A DNA stretch of 34,599 nucleotides, from contig JAURIR010000014.1 in NCBI GenBank assembly GCA_030832645.1, positions 1-34,599 on the forward strand. The letters run 5' to 3'. Positions 9,822 to 18,021 of the stretch are shown here, piece after piece. A program made the translations under genes and the position numbers. This DNA is from Chitinophagales bacterium. GTDB taxonomy: Bacteria > Bacteroidota > Bacteroidia > Chitinophagales > Chitinophagaceae. Position 1 is the first letter of the stretch, and each line of letters begins with the position of its first letter. The notes beneath the pieces were generated by a model. That model made no database searches, was not told the DNA's origin, and worked only from the letters and a program-made list of their open reading frames with translations.

Positions 9822-11261
9822 CTATTGTTTCCTGTAATCCAAAGGAGCTTTACGATCTCCGGCAAGTGATTCATATTTAAACGCATCACCCCCTCTTGCT
9901 TTTTTCAATTCCTCGGTTGCCATTCCAATCATTTCTGGTTTAGAAAAAATATCTGTAGCAGTCAACGCAATTGTTTTTGCAGCAACCATCATTCCTTTGA
10001 ATCCAATTGACATCCCATCGCATGCAACCGCTTGCCAACTATGTGCTGGAATCCCAGGCACCCAGGTTGCTGTAGAAAGCCCTGCAGTTGGAACAACCCA
10101 ACTTACATCCCCTACATCTGTAGAAGCTGAAGCCAATCCATTCAATGCATAAGGATACACCTTTGCAGCACTGGCAGTTGGGGGAAGATCACTGGATGCT
10201 AGAGTAGCACGAATTTTCTCGGCAAAACTCAATTCGGCGGCATCGTAATTCACGCCTCCCACCTTTTCTAAATTTTTTTGCATGAGTTTAGCAAGCGTCT
10301 CGTTTGGAAGTGTATTGTACAATCCCGTCATCACTTCGTGGGAGACTGTTGTTCCTGTTCCCATTCCCGCAGCATCAGCTACTTTCAATAACCTCGACCA
10401 CAAATCTTTTAATCCGGTAAGTGTAGGAGTTCGAATAGTATATTCTACCTCCGCAAAATCCGGAACTATATTTGAAGTGACTCCCCCTTTCTTTATTACA
10501 TAGTGGATTCGTGTTTCCTGGGGTACGTGCTCACGCATCATGTTAACCATGTAGTTCATGGCTTCAACACCATCCAGAGCCGATTTACCCTTATCAGGTG
10601 CTGCAGCAGCATGGGCTGCTAGTCCATTGAATCTAAACAATGCTACTTTGTAAGCAAGTGTGGAAGAGGGACTAGCACTGTTGTTATCCCCTGGGTGCCA
10701 GTGCAACACTGCATCCACGTCATTAAAAACCCCTGCACGAACCAGATACGTCTTACCTCCACCTGCACCCTCTTCTGCTGGAGTTCCGTACAAGCGAATC
10801 GTTCCTTTGATATTATTTGCAGTCATCCAATTCTTAACGGCAATGGCTGCTGCAATAGAACCTGTTCCAAAAAGGTTATGACCACATGCATGTCCATATC
10901 CGCCAGTTTGTAAAGGATTTTTTTCAGGAATTGCTTGTTGAGAAAGTCCCGGCAATGCATCCATCTCAGCAAGTATTCCAATCACTGGCTTTCCACTACC
11001 GAAAGATGCTACAAATGCCGTAGGAATATCCGCAATACCTTTTTGTATTTCAAAACCTGCATTTCTCAATTCTTGCTGCATCAATGCAGTTGTTTTTTCC
11101 TCCAGATAACCAGGCTCTGCCCATTTCCAAATAGTAGATGCCATCTCACTGTATTTTGCATAGTTATTGTCGAGGTAGGTAAGAATATTTTTTGAAGCGT
11201 CTTGGGCAAAGCCACTGATCACGAAGAACATCGATATGATAGAAATAAAAAAAGGTCTCAT
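9822..11261 (-). CDS. Exported M20-family amidohydrolase, AbgB-like
   Basis: This 479-residue metal-dependent amidohydrolase resembles the AbgB subunit of p-aminobenzoyl-glutamate hydrolase and related M20D peptidases. A cleavable signal peptide is likely (MRPFFISIISMFFVISGFAQ), so it should act in the periplasm. Metal-site motifs are visible: EMDALPG (D101), HACGHN (124-129), PAEEGAGGG (161-169) and HWHPGD (about 187-192). A dimerisation domain follows. Whether the substrate is an aminobenzoyl conjugate, an N-acyl amino acid or a dipeptide cannot be told, and no AbgA partner is nearby. valS ends 50 bp upstream of its start, in the same direction. Confidence 0.88.
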   Translation of the reverse strand: MRPFFISIISMFFVISGFAQDASKNILTYLDNNYAKYSEMASTIWKWAEPGYLEEKTTALMQQELRNAGFEIQKGIADIPTAFVASFGSGKPVIGILAEMDALPGLSQQAIPEKNPLQTGGYGHACGHNLFGTGSIAAAIAVKNWMTANNIKGTIRLYGTPAEEGAGGGKTYLVRAGVFNDVDAVLHWHPGDNNSASPSSTLAYKVALFRFNGLAAHAAAAPDKGKSALDGVEAMNYMVNMMREHVPQETRIHYVIKKGGVTSNIVPDFAEVEYTIRTPTLTGLKDLWSRLLKVADAAGMGTGTTVSHEVMTGLYNTLPNETLAKLMQKNLEKVGGVNYDAAELSFAEKIRATLASSDLPPTASAAKVYPYALNGLASASTDVGDVSWVVPTAGLSTATWVPGIPAHSWQAVACDGMSIGFKGMMVAAKTIALTATDIFSKPEMIGMATEELKKARGGDAFKYESLAGDRKAPLDYRKQ

Positions 11262-11311
11262 GTTGGATAAATTGAGACCTAATTTAAAATATTTTATTGA
11301 GTCACAGGCAA

Positions 11312-13972
11312 TCAGCCAAGATTCTTCAAACTCTCCTCAAGCAAAGCTATTTTCTCCAATGCATCGGATTGCTTTTTCTTTTCCATTTCAACCACTTCAG
11401 GTTTTGCATTTTGAACAAATTTTTCATTGGAGAGCTTCTTCTCTACTGAAGCAAGAAATCCTTTGTAATAATTAACTTCCTCTTCCAATTGTTTACGTTG
11501 AGAGGAGGTATCAATGGCCTGATCAGAAGTAATGAAAAACTTATCTCCGCCTATTACCATTTGAATTGAGTCTGAAATAACCTCTTTGGTGAATTCAAAA
11601 CGCTCGGCATTTACCTGTTTGCAAAGCAACTCACTGATAGAATTCCATTGCATTGGATCTTTTGCATTACAGTAAATGTTGATGGCTTCTTTGTTTTTAA
11701 TTTGCGACTTTATACGGGCATCACGAATAGCAGTAATGGCCTCTTTTAGTACTTCGCCATCTGCAAGCTTTTTACTATCGAGTGTTTGAGACGTATAAGC
11801 AAGGTCGATTTGCTTTATGCAAATATCAATTTGTTGATCCCGCATCAAATGAAACATCTCCTCTGTTACAAAAGGCATGAACGGATGTAGCCTTTCCAAT
11901 AGGATTTCAAAATAGGATATGGCTTTTTCAATATGACGTTGATCCATCGGCTTTTCGAAGCCTGGCTTGATCCATTCGAGGTACCAACTGCAGAAGTCAT
12001 CCCATATCAATGTATAAAGTGTCTTCAATGCCTCGCTCAATTTGAACTGATCCATCAACTGATCGACCTCCGTTAAAGTTTTGTGCAAACGTGCCTCAAA
12101 CCATTCGTGCGGCCAATCATTCGACAGGGAAATTTCGTCTGGAGAGAGATTGGATTTTGATCGTTCCTTCCAGAGCTGAATCAATTTTTGTGCGTTCCAG
12201 ATTTTATTTATAAAATTTCTTCCCTGTTCATTGGAAGCTTTATCCCACAACAAATCATTTCCTGCAGGGGAAGAGATTAGGATACCAAATCGTACAGCAT
12301 CTGCACCAATCTCGTCAATCATTTCCAATAAATCGGGCGAATTTCCTAATTGCTTCGACATTTTTCTACCGAGATTGTCTCGTACAATTCCAGTAAAGTA
12401 AACATCCTTGAATGGCTTCTCTCCCATGAATTCAAAACCTGCCATGATCATTCTTGCCACCCAGAAAAAGATGATTTCAGGTGCAGTTACCAGAGTTTGT
12501 GTCGGATAATAATATTTGACATCCTTGTTTCCTGGATTAGACAATCCTTTGAATACTTCAAAAGGCCATAACCAGGACGAAAACCAGGTATCAAGGCAAT
12601 CCTCGTCTTGTTTCAAAACTGGATTTTCTACATTGTATGCTGCAGTAAATTTATTCTTTGCATCTGCTTCGTCCATCGCCACCACAAACCTGCCTTTGTC
12701 GTCGTACCATGCAGGAATTTGATGTCCCCACCAAAGCTGACGAGAAATACACCAGTCTTTGATGTTCTCCATCCAATGCCTGTATAAATTTTTGAATTTG
12801 GCTGGATGAAAATCAATTTCACCATCGTTGACTGCATTCAATGCGGGTGCGGATATCTTTTTCATATCAACCCACCATTGGAGAGAGAGCCTTGGCTCTA
12901 CTACAACATCTGTTCGTTCTGAAAAACCAACCTGATGTACATAGTCCTCGATCTTATGAACATGCCCCTTCTGTTGCAGGAGCTCGACAATTTCTTTTCT
13001 TGCTTCGAAACGATCTTTCCCAATCAAAAGCTGAGCAGACTCACTCAACGTACCGTCCTCGTTCAATATTTCATGTACTTCCAAACCGTGTTTTAATCCG
13101 ATTTGGTAGTCGTTCATATCGTGTGCAGGAGTAATCTTCAAAGCACCTGTTCCAAAATCCATAGCAACGTACTCATCCCCTATGATGGGAATCATACGAT
13201 TGATCAGTGGTACAAATGCAAAAGTTCCAATCAAATGTTTATATCGTTCATCGTTGGGGTGTACTGCAATGGCAGCATCACCAAGAATTGTTTCTGGTCG
13301 AACAGTAGCGATGGTGATGGATTTTTCTGATAGCGGAATTTCTTTACCATTCGCATCCATCAACTGATAGCTGAGGTGATAGAGTTTACCCTGCACTTCT
13401 TTGAAGATCACTTCTTCATCGCTCAATGCAGTTTTTGCACGAGGATCCCAGTTGATCATTCTTTTACCACGATAGATATATCCTTTATTGTATAAATCAT
13501 TAAAAACATGAATAACCGAACGATAATATTCGGGATCCATGGTGAAAGAAGTTCTATTCCAATCCAGCGAGCATCCAAGCTTCTTCAATTGCTGAAGAAT
13601 GATGCCTCCGTATTTTTCTTTCCATTCCCAAGCATAGTTCAAAAATTCTTCCCTGCTCAAACTTGCTTTTTGAATACCGCGCTCTCTCAACATCTGTACA
13701 ACTTTGGCTTCGGTAGCGATGGAAGCATGATCGGTTCCGGGAACCCAGCAAGCATTTTTGCCCATCATTCTCGCACGACGAACCAAGATATCCTGAATAG
13801 TATTATTAAGGCAATGCCCCATGTGCAGAATGCCGGTTACATTCGGAGGAGGGATGACGACAGTATAAGGCTCCCGTTCATCGGGCGTGCTCTCAAAATA
13901 CTTTTTATCCAGCCAATGCTTGTACCACTTTGCCTCGGCTGATTTGAAGTCAAAATTTTTAGACATCTCCAT
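11312..13972 (-). CDS. valS: Valine--tRNA ligase
   Basis: The 886-residue class I synthetase charges tRNA-Val. The HIGH signature appears as HMGH (50-53, after PPPNVTGIL) and the KMSKS loop as KMSKQLGNSP (537-546). The editing domain has TVRPETILGD (223-232). The C-terminal end is a coiled-coil arm rich in Lys/Glu (last 70 or so residues), as expected for ValRS. The start is ATG at 13972, with a second ATG two codons in that is equally possible. Both valine tRNA genes of this window lie within 4 kb upstream on the map. A TACCTTTA element just upstream resembles a -7 box. Confidence 0.98.
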   Translation of the reverse strand: MEMSKNFDFKSAEAKWYKHWLDKKYFESTPDEREPYTVVIPPPNVTGILHMGHCLNNTIQDILVRRARMMGKNACWVPGTDHASIATEAKVVQMLRERGIQKASLSREEFLNYAWEWKEKYGGIILQQLKKLGCSLDWNRTSFTMDPEYYRSVIHVFNDLYNKGYIYRGKRMINWDPRAKTALSDEEVIFKEVQGKLYHLSYQLMDANGKEIPLSEKSITIATVRPETILGDAAIAVHPNDERYKHLIGTFAFVPLINRMIPIIGDEYVAMDFGTGALKITPAHDMNDYQIGLKHGLEVHEILNEDGTLSESAQLLIGKDRFEARKEIVELLQQKGHVHKIEDYVHQVGFSERTDVVVEPRLSLQWWVDMKKISAPALNAVNDGEIDFHPAKFKNLYRHWMENIKDWCISRQLWWGHQIPAWYDDKGRFVVAMDEADAKNKFTAAYNVENPVLKQDEDCLDTWFSSWLWPFEVFKGLSNPGNKDVKYYYPTQTLVTAPEIIFFWVARMIMAGFEFMGEKPFKDVYFTGIVRDNLGRKMSKQLGNSPDLLEMIDEIGADAVRFGILISSPAGNDLLWDKASNEQGRNFINKIWNAQKLIQLWKERSKSNLSPDEISLSNDWPHEWFEARLHKTLTEVDQLMDQFKLSEALKTLYTLIWDDFCSWYLEWIKPGFEKPMDQRHIEKAISYFEILLERLHPFMPFVTEEMFHLMRDQQIDICIKQIDLAYTSQTLDSKKLADGEVLKEAITAIRDARIKSQIKNKEAINIYCNAKDPMQWNSISELLCKQVNAERFEFTKEVISDSIQMVIGGDKFFITSDQAIDTSSQRKQLEEEVNYYKGFLASVEKKLSNEKFVQNAKPEVVEMEKKKQSDALEKIALLEESLKNLG

Positions 13973-14123
13973 GATCGGTCATCCATTTTGGAGCGTAAAG
14001 GTAACAATAAAATCTTGGCTCTCAGTTGATTATCATCAGCTGTACTGAGTTCAATCATATGATAAAATATCCTGCTTGAATAAATTAGAAGATTCTTTAA
14101 AATAATGAAAATCAGGAATTTAT

Positions 14124-14558
14124 ATGAAGAAGTCACAAAATCAAATGAGGTACGGTATTTGGATTGACAAAAAACATGCAACCATCATCAAGGTTTCTCC
14201 CGATGGAAACAAGGAGTACATTAAAGTTAAATCGCATGCCCCCTTTCAAGAAAGATTCAAGGGCGAAACTACTTCTAAAACAGGTTTGTTTGGCGCAACC
14301 ATTTCCAGAGAGAAGCATCTCCAAGGGCGTGAAAACAATTCAATTCAACACTACATCAAAGAAGTTGTTTCCAACCTGGATCATGCAAATGCCATCTTGA
14401 TTTTAGGTTCGGGAGATACGCGGTTTGAATTGCAGAATGCCATTCACAAGAGCAAGACGATGAATGGAGTTTGGGTAGAAAACAAACCGAGTCCGAAGAT
14501 TTCCATTCGTGCAATGGAAACAGAAATGGAAAAACATTTCAATCTCCACTTACAATAA
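14124..14558 (+). CDS. Hypothetical protein, eRF1/host-attachment-like fold suspected
   Basis: This 144-residue soluble protein has no signal peptide or membrane segment. It opens with RYGIWIDKKHATIIKV, followed by a basic, weakly conserved loop and then a helix and strand ending in AILILGSGDTRFELQNAI. The pattern of an N-terminal 'GIWID...A' strand and a later 'ILILGSGD...L' strand recalls small bacterial proteins related to eRF1 domains and host-attachment proteins. That is my recognition by pattern only; no catalytic residue can be named. ATG at 14124 is preceded by AGGA about 10 nt upstream, giving a credible start. It stands 151 bp from valS, divergently, and precedes the exonuclease gene by 62 bp. 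Confidence 0.7.
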   Translation: MKKSQNQMRYGIWIDKKHATIIKVSPDGNKEYIKVKSHAPFQERFKGETTSKTGLFGATISREKHLQGRENNSIQHYIKEVVSNLDHANAILILGSGDTRFELQNAIHKSKTMNGVWVENKPSPKISIRAMETEMEKHFNLHLQ

Positions 14559-14620
14559 TTTCTCTACAATGCATTGCCATGAGATATTAGTCATTAGTTT
14601 TGACTTTTATTTCAAAGGGG

Positions 14621-15991
14621 ATGTACGCGATTGTTGATATTGAGACTACTGGAGGTAATGCAAGTACAGGGAGCATTACAGAAATTGCAATCGTTGTTAC
14701 CGATGGTAAGGAAATAATACATACCTATAGTAGCCTCGTTAATCCGCTGCAACCTATTCCATTCTTTATCGAAAAGCTTACGGGTATTTCCGATGCCATG
14801 GTAAGCAAAGCGCCCCTGTTTGGGCAAATCGCACAAGAAGTATATGAATTACTGCAAAACAAAATTTTTGTTGCGCACAATGTAAATTTCGACTACTCAT
14901 TTGTTGCACATCAGCTCTCGCAACACGGATTAAAATTGCAAAGCAGAAAGTTATGTACTGTACGACTGAGTAGAAAAATATTTAAAAAACTTCCCAGTTA
15001 TAGTTTAGGAAATCTGTGCAGATCACTTCAGATAAAGATCGAGCAACGTCACCGTGCCATGGGCGATGCATACGCTACTGCAATTCTTTTTCATCAATTG
15101 TTAGAAAACGACAAGCAGAAACATATTCAGCAAATGCTGAAGAAAGGGAGTAAAGACGCCTATTTGCCCATTCATTTGGCGAACGAAAATTTGGATAAGA
15201 TGCCGAATACTCCTGGAGTCTATTATTTTCATAATGCGAAGGGCAAAGTAATTTATGTAGGGAAGGCCAAGCGATTGCAAAAAAGAGTGATCAGTCATTT
15301 TTCAAATAACTCAACAAGCAAACGAAAACAAGAATTGATCAGATTGATTCATACAATCAGTTACAAAGAGTGTGGAAACGAGTTCATGATGAGCATCATG
15401 GAAAGTATCGAAATCAAGAGAATATGGCCCTTGTTCAACCGTTCGCAAAAAAAATTCGAAAATAGATTTGGCATCTGCAGCTATACTGACCAAAAGGGAA
15501 TAGTGCGGTTAGGCATTGTAAAAAAGAAGAAAAATATTATTACACATAGCAATTTCCCGTTACAGATTGATGGCATGAGGATATTGAATAAAGTTGCAAG
15601 AGAACATGGACTTTGTCCGAAAATGTGCTTTTTACAGGATGAAAAAATTCCATGTGTGGGTAGAGATGAAAATTTTTGTGAGGGAATCTGTGAAGAGAAA
15701 GAAGAAGTCGTCGTATATAATCAGAAAGTTCAAGACGCCATTTCATATTTGATCAATGAAGCACCTACGCTTGCCTATTTTGGAAGAGGTAGAAACGAGA
15801 AGGAATATTCGTGTGTGCTGATTGGGAAAAACGATTATCTGGCAGTTGGATTTGTTCCAGTGATTGCCATGAAATGGAAAAAGGATAAATTGATGCGGAA
15901 TTTGGAACCTGCAGCTTCCAACGAATTCATCCACTCCTTAGTTCTTTCAGCGGCTGAATCCGACCCAGATATGACAGTGGAGTTTGACTAG
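14621..15991 (+). CDS. DnaQ-like 3'-5' exonuclease fused to a GIY-YIG nuclease domain
   Basis: The 456-residue protein joins two nuclease modules. The N-terminal DEDDh exonuclease has VDIETTGG (D6, E8), HNVNFD (86-91) and HRAMGD (144-149). The UvrC/Cho-like GIY-YIG domain follows at about 196-285, with GVYYFHN and VIYVGKAKRL. Beyond it is a cysteine-containing tail (MCFLQD...CVGRDENFCEG...) of unknown role. UvrC's C-terminal RNase H-like nuclease and helix-hairpin-helix repeats are absent, so it is not UvrC. A role in DNA repair, with incision followed by trimming, is inferred. I chose ATG at 14621 because MYAIVDIETTG is the usual start; the TTG at 14600 would add seven unconserved residues. 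Its stop overlaps that of clpS in CTAG. Confidence 0.9.
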   Translation: MYAIVDIETTGGNASTGSITEIAIVVTDGKEIIHTYSSLVNPLQPIPFFIEKLTGISDAMVSKAPLFGQIAQEVYELLQNKIFVAHNVNFDYSFVAHQLSQHGLKLQSRKLCTVRLSRKIFKKLPSYSLGNLCRSLQIKIEQRHRAMGDAYATAILFHQLLENDKQKHIQQMLKKGSKDAYLPIHLANENLDKMPNTPGVYYFHNAKGKVIYVGKAKRLQKRVISHFSNNSTSKRKQELIRLIHTISYKECGNEFMMSIMESIEIKRIWPLFNRSQKKFENRFGICSYTDQKGIVRLGIVKKKKNIITHSNFPLQIDGMRILNKVAREHGLCPKMCFLQDEKIPCVGRDENFCEGICEEKEEVVVYNQKVQDAISYLINEAPTLAYFGRGRNEKEYSCVLIGKNDYLAVGFVPVIAMKWKKDKLMRNLEPAASNEFIHSLVLSAAESDPDMTVEFD

Positions 15992-16278
15992 GATTTTATC
16001 TCTTCGACAGTAGCTCCTATCCCCCTTTCTACAATCGCTTCACACATGGTTTTGAGTTCTTCGTAGGAGCCTCTTTTCACATCTGTTTTTCCTTTGTAAT
16101 GAATAAGAATAGCGCACTGTTCTGCCTGTTCAGGTTCATGTTTACAGACTTCAATCAGGGTTTTAATTACCCAGTCGAATGTGTTGACATCATCGTTCCA
16201 AACAATGAGTGCATAGCGAGCACTGTCGAGCACTTCTACTTCTAACTCTTCTTGGTATTGTGGATTGTTGAATGTCAT
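15988..16278 (-). CDS. clpS: ATP-dependent Clp protease adaptor ClpS
   Basis: ClpS delivers N-degron substrates to the ClpAP/ClpCP protease. The 96-residue product has the family core ALIVWNDDVNTFDWVIKTL, including the NDD region that contacts N-end residues, and the helix CKHEPEQAEQCAILIHYKG. The first in-frame ATG (16299) lies inside the acceptor stem of tRNA-Val, so I chose the next one, at 16278. That leaves 13 nt between the tRNA 3' end and the start. With no other visible promoter, the mRNA is probably the 3' part of the tRNA transcript released by tRNA 3' processing. Its TAG stop shares bases with the stop of the convergent nuclease gene. Confidence 0.93.
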   Translation of the reverse strand: MTFNNPQYQEELEVEVLDSARYALIVWNDDVNTFDWVIKTLIEVCKHEPEQAEQCAILIHYKGKTDVKRGSYEELKTMCEAIVERGIGATVEEIKS

Positions 16279-16291
16279 TTTATGATTGGTG

Positions 16292-16366
16292 TGGAACATA
16301 CTGGGCTCGAACCAGTGACCCCTACTCTGTCAAAGTAATGCTCTAAACCAACTGAGCTAATGTTCC
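16292..16366 (-). tRNA. tRNA-Val (anticodon GAC)
   Basis: Read on the minus strand, all arms fold. The acceptor is GGAACAT/ATGTTCC, and the D arm is GCTC...GAGC. The anticodon stem TTACT/AGTAG encloses the loop TTGACAG, so the anticodon is GAC. The T arm is ACTGG-TTCGAGC-CCAGT and the discriminator is A. It reads GUC and GUU codons. CCA is not encoded directly after the discriminator. A TACCTTTG box lies 10 nt upstream, and clpS follows after 13 nt. Confidence 0.96.
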
Positions 16367-16375
16367 GAGGCAGTG

Positions 16376-16409
16376 CAAAGGTAATCAAACAGAAAAGGAA
16401 TTAAAACAA
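16376..16409 (-). promoter_or_regulatory. Putative promoter of tRNA-Val(GAC)-clpS
   Basis: On the minus strand, TACCTTTG (16376-16383) matches the Bacteroidota -7 consensus TAnnTTTG exactly. It ends 9 nt before the first tRNA base. A TTG (16407-16409) stands 23 nt upstream of it as a candidate -33 element, slightly farther than usual. The site overlaps the last codons of the oxidoreductase gene. Confidence 0.55.
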
Positions 16410-17570
16410 TGGCCATTTGAAAGAAGATGTTAAATTGATTTTTCTTCCCTCGGCTGAGGACTTTCTAGCAGACTCAATAATTTCTAGTACATGCAATGCA
16501 TGTTCAACATTGATTTTAGGATGAGTGTTATTAACTATTGACTCAGCAACTTTTGTTGCACCTTCTTGCCATTGGTATCCGCCTGTTTCAGGCTCGTATA
16601 ATTTGGCTGCATGATCCCATGAATCGTCCAAATACACCCCATAGGTTTCCCAATCATACCCGATCAGTCGCATGTTTGCTTTGTCGCCATAGATTTGAAT
16701 AGAATGCAATTCTTGTCCCTTTGCTTCGTGTCCGTGTGGATCAAAATAATTAAATCCGCACATTACATGGCTGATGATTCCTTTTCCATGATCCAATAGA
16801 AGATGGGCATTATCTTCGGCTTCTACTTTTACAGTTCCTTTATCATCCACTACTCTGGTTGGATTTACAATGCTGGTCATTGCCATGATAGATTTTGCTG
16901 GTCCCAACAGAGCGGTTAAGGTTGCAATATTGTATACACCAAGATCAGGCATACTGCCGCCTCCTTTTTCATAGAAAAAGGCTGACCAGGTGGGACCTGT
17001 ATGACCGTATTGACCATGTGCACTGGCGATTCTTCCCAACTTACCCTCCTGAATGATTTTATTCATGAAGGCAAATTGTGGTGAGTTAACTACCGCGGGT
17101 GCTCCCCAAAGTTTTACGTTTTTTGATTTTGCCAAATCGAGCAATGCCTTTCCTTCGGCATATGTATTTGCCATTGGTTTTTCGCTCCATACATGTTTTC
17201 CGGCAAGCAATGCTTTCTTGTTGAGTTCACCGTGCACTTGCATATCGGTTGTGGTAACCATCATGTCGAAAGGAACCCCTTTCAACATTTCATCGATATT
17301 TTTATAAGTAGATGATTGAAGGTTGTACTGTTTTTTTTGTTCCAGGGCACGTTCGTATTTGATATCGCAGAGTGCAACAATTTCAATTAAAGGAGAAGAT
17401 TGAAGATGCGGGATGTATCGATTGCTTACACTTCCACATCCAATAAGGGCAACTTTTATTTTGGATGTACCCAAATCACTTGCAAATAGTTCCAATGAGC
17501 TTAGCAGCATAGCTGCTCCGGAAGCTGCAGTATATTTCATGAAATCTGTTCTCGACATTGGGTTACCCAT
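16401..17570 (-). CDS. Gfo/Idh/MocA family oxidoreductase
   Basis: This 389-residue NAD(P)-dependent dehydrogenase has an N-terminal Rossmann fold, IKVALIGCGSVSNRYIP at about residues 37-53, and the catalytic-region motif WSEKPMA. A C-terminal alpha/beta domain follows. The first 30 residues (SRTDFMKYTAASGAAMLLSS) look like an export signal of Tat style but with only one arginine, so periplasmic location is uncertain. Members act on sugars, sugar alcohols or their derivatives; the substrate cannot be read from the sequence. The start could be Met 1 or Met 5. It lies between the two valine tRNA genes with no obvious operon partner. Confidence 0.9.
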   Translation of the reverse strand: MGNPMSRTDFMKYTAASGAAMLLSSLELFASDLGTSKIKVALIGCGSVSNRYIPHLQSSPLIEIVALCDIKYERALEQKKQYNLQSSTYKNIDEMLKGVPFDMMVTTTDMQVHGELNKKALLAGKHVWSEKPMANTYAEGKALLDLAKSKNVKLWGAPAVVNSPQFAFMNKIIQEGKLGRIASAHGQYGHTGPTWSAFFYEKGGGSMPDLGVYNIATLTALLGPAKSIMAMTSIVNPTRVVDDKGTVKVEAEDNAHLLLDHGKGIISHVMCGFNYFDPHGHEAKGQELHSIQIYGDKANMRLIGYDWETYGVYLDDSWDHAAKLYEPETGGYQWQEGATKVAESIVNNTHPKINVEHALHVLEIIESARKSSAEGRKINLTSSFKWPLF

Positions 17571-17611
17571 AAACTAGTTTTTCGGTCAATTTACAAAACT
17601 GTTTCTACGGC

Positions 17612-17641
17612 TTGGAATTATTCTGAAAAAACTTATATTTG
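17612..17641 (+). promoter_or_regulatory. Putative promoter of tRNA-Val(UAC)
   Basis: TATATTTG at 17634-17641 matches the Bacteroidota -7 consensus TAnnTTTG exactly. TTG at 17612-17614 lies 19 nt upstream as a -33 element. The tRNA begins 11 nt after the -7 box. Confidence 0.7.
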
Positions 17642-17651
17642 CAGCCCCAAA

Positions 17652-17726
17652 GGGAGTTTAGCTCAGCTGGTTTAGAGCATCTGCCTTACAAGCAGAGGGT
17701 CGGCGGTTCGATCCCGTCAACTCCCA
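17652..17726 (+). tRNA. tRNA-Val (anticodon TAC)
   Basis: The acceptor GGGAGTT/AACTCCC, D arm GCTC...GAGC and anticodon stem TCTGC/GCAGA around CTTACAA all pair, giving anticodon TAC (UAC). The T arm is GGCGG-TTCGATC-CCGTC and the discriminator is A. It reads GUA and GUG. CCA is not encoded. Its sequence from the first T-loop base onward is repeated at 18074. Confidence 0.97.
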
Positions 17727-17755
17727 CAAAAGGTCACTTAATAGTGGCCTTTTTC
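17707..17755 (+). repeat. Direct repeat copy 1: tRNA-Val 3' end plus terminator
   Basis: These 49 bases run from the first T of the T-loop (TTCGATCCCGTC) through the acceptor 3' strand and the terminator hairpin to TTTTTC. They recur without mismatch at 18074-18122, with a period of 367 bp. This copy belongs to the intact tRNA. Confidence 0.97.
17728..17754 (+). terminator. Rho-independent terminator after tRNA-Val(UAC)
   Basis: The stem AAAAGGTCAC/GTGGCCTTTT (10 bp with one G-T pair) has the loop TTAATA and ends in T residues. It starts two bases after the tRNA discriminator. The next gene starts 8 nt beyond it, so that gene depends on read-through or an unseen promoter. Confidence 0.8.
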
Positions 17756-17761
17756 ATTAAT

Positions 17762-18013
17762 ATGTTCACTGTTTACATCCTTTATTCTATAAAGTTTGAC
17801 AGATTTTATAAAGGTCAAACATCGGATTTAAACAGGAGATTAAAAGAACACAATAATCAAGAAGAAAAGTCCACTGCCAATTTTGTCCCATGGATACTAG
17901 TTTGGCATAAGCTTGTGTCAACCAGATCTGAGGCAGTGATTTTGGAAAAGAAATTGAAAAATATCACCAGTAAAAAACGAATTAGAGATTTTATAAAAAG
18001 AAATACCAATTGA
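17762..18013 (+). CDS. Small GIY-YIG nuclease domain protein within a tRNA-flanked element
   Basis: This 83-residue protein is a single minimal GIY-YIG domain, like YhbQ and UPF0213 proteins. The GIY equivalent is VYIL (4-7) and the YIG equivalent is YKG (16-18). The catalytic Arg lies in RRLKEHN (R25 or R26), and E62 in AVILEKKLK is the expected metal-binding Glu. All key residues are present, so it may be active on DNA. The ATG is 6 nt after the repeated tRNA 3' end. The open frame extends back through the tRNA, but that part is not coding. It is flanked by direct repeats and followed by two hairpins, which suggests mobility. No integrase or transposase is present. Its natural substrate is unknown. 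Confidence 0.88.
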   Translation: MFTVYILYSIKFDRFYKGQTSDLNRRLKEHNNQEEKSTANFVPWILVWHKLVSTRSEAVILEKKLKNITSKKRIRDFIKRNTN

Positions 18014-18021
18014 TTTGGCGG

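Noticed and set aside
14621-15991. uvrC
   Set aside because: The exonuclease is N-terminal to GIY-YIG, and the UvrC C-terminal nuclease and helix-hairpin-helix domains are absent.
16279-16299. Seven-residue N-terminal extension of clpS
   Set aside because: Its ATG is part of the tRNA-Val acceptor stem, and the added residues are not part of the ClpS family.
17639-17761. Upstream extension of the GIY-YIG frame through the tRNA
   Set aside because: The residues come from tRNA-Val sequence. The domain begins at the ATG at 17762.
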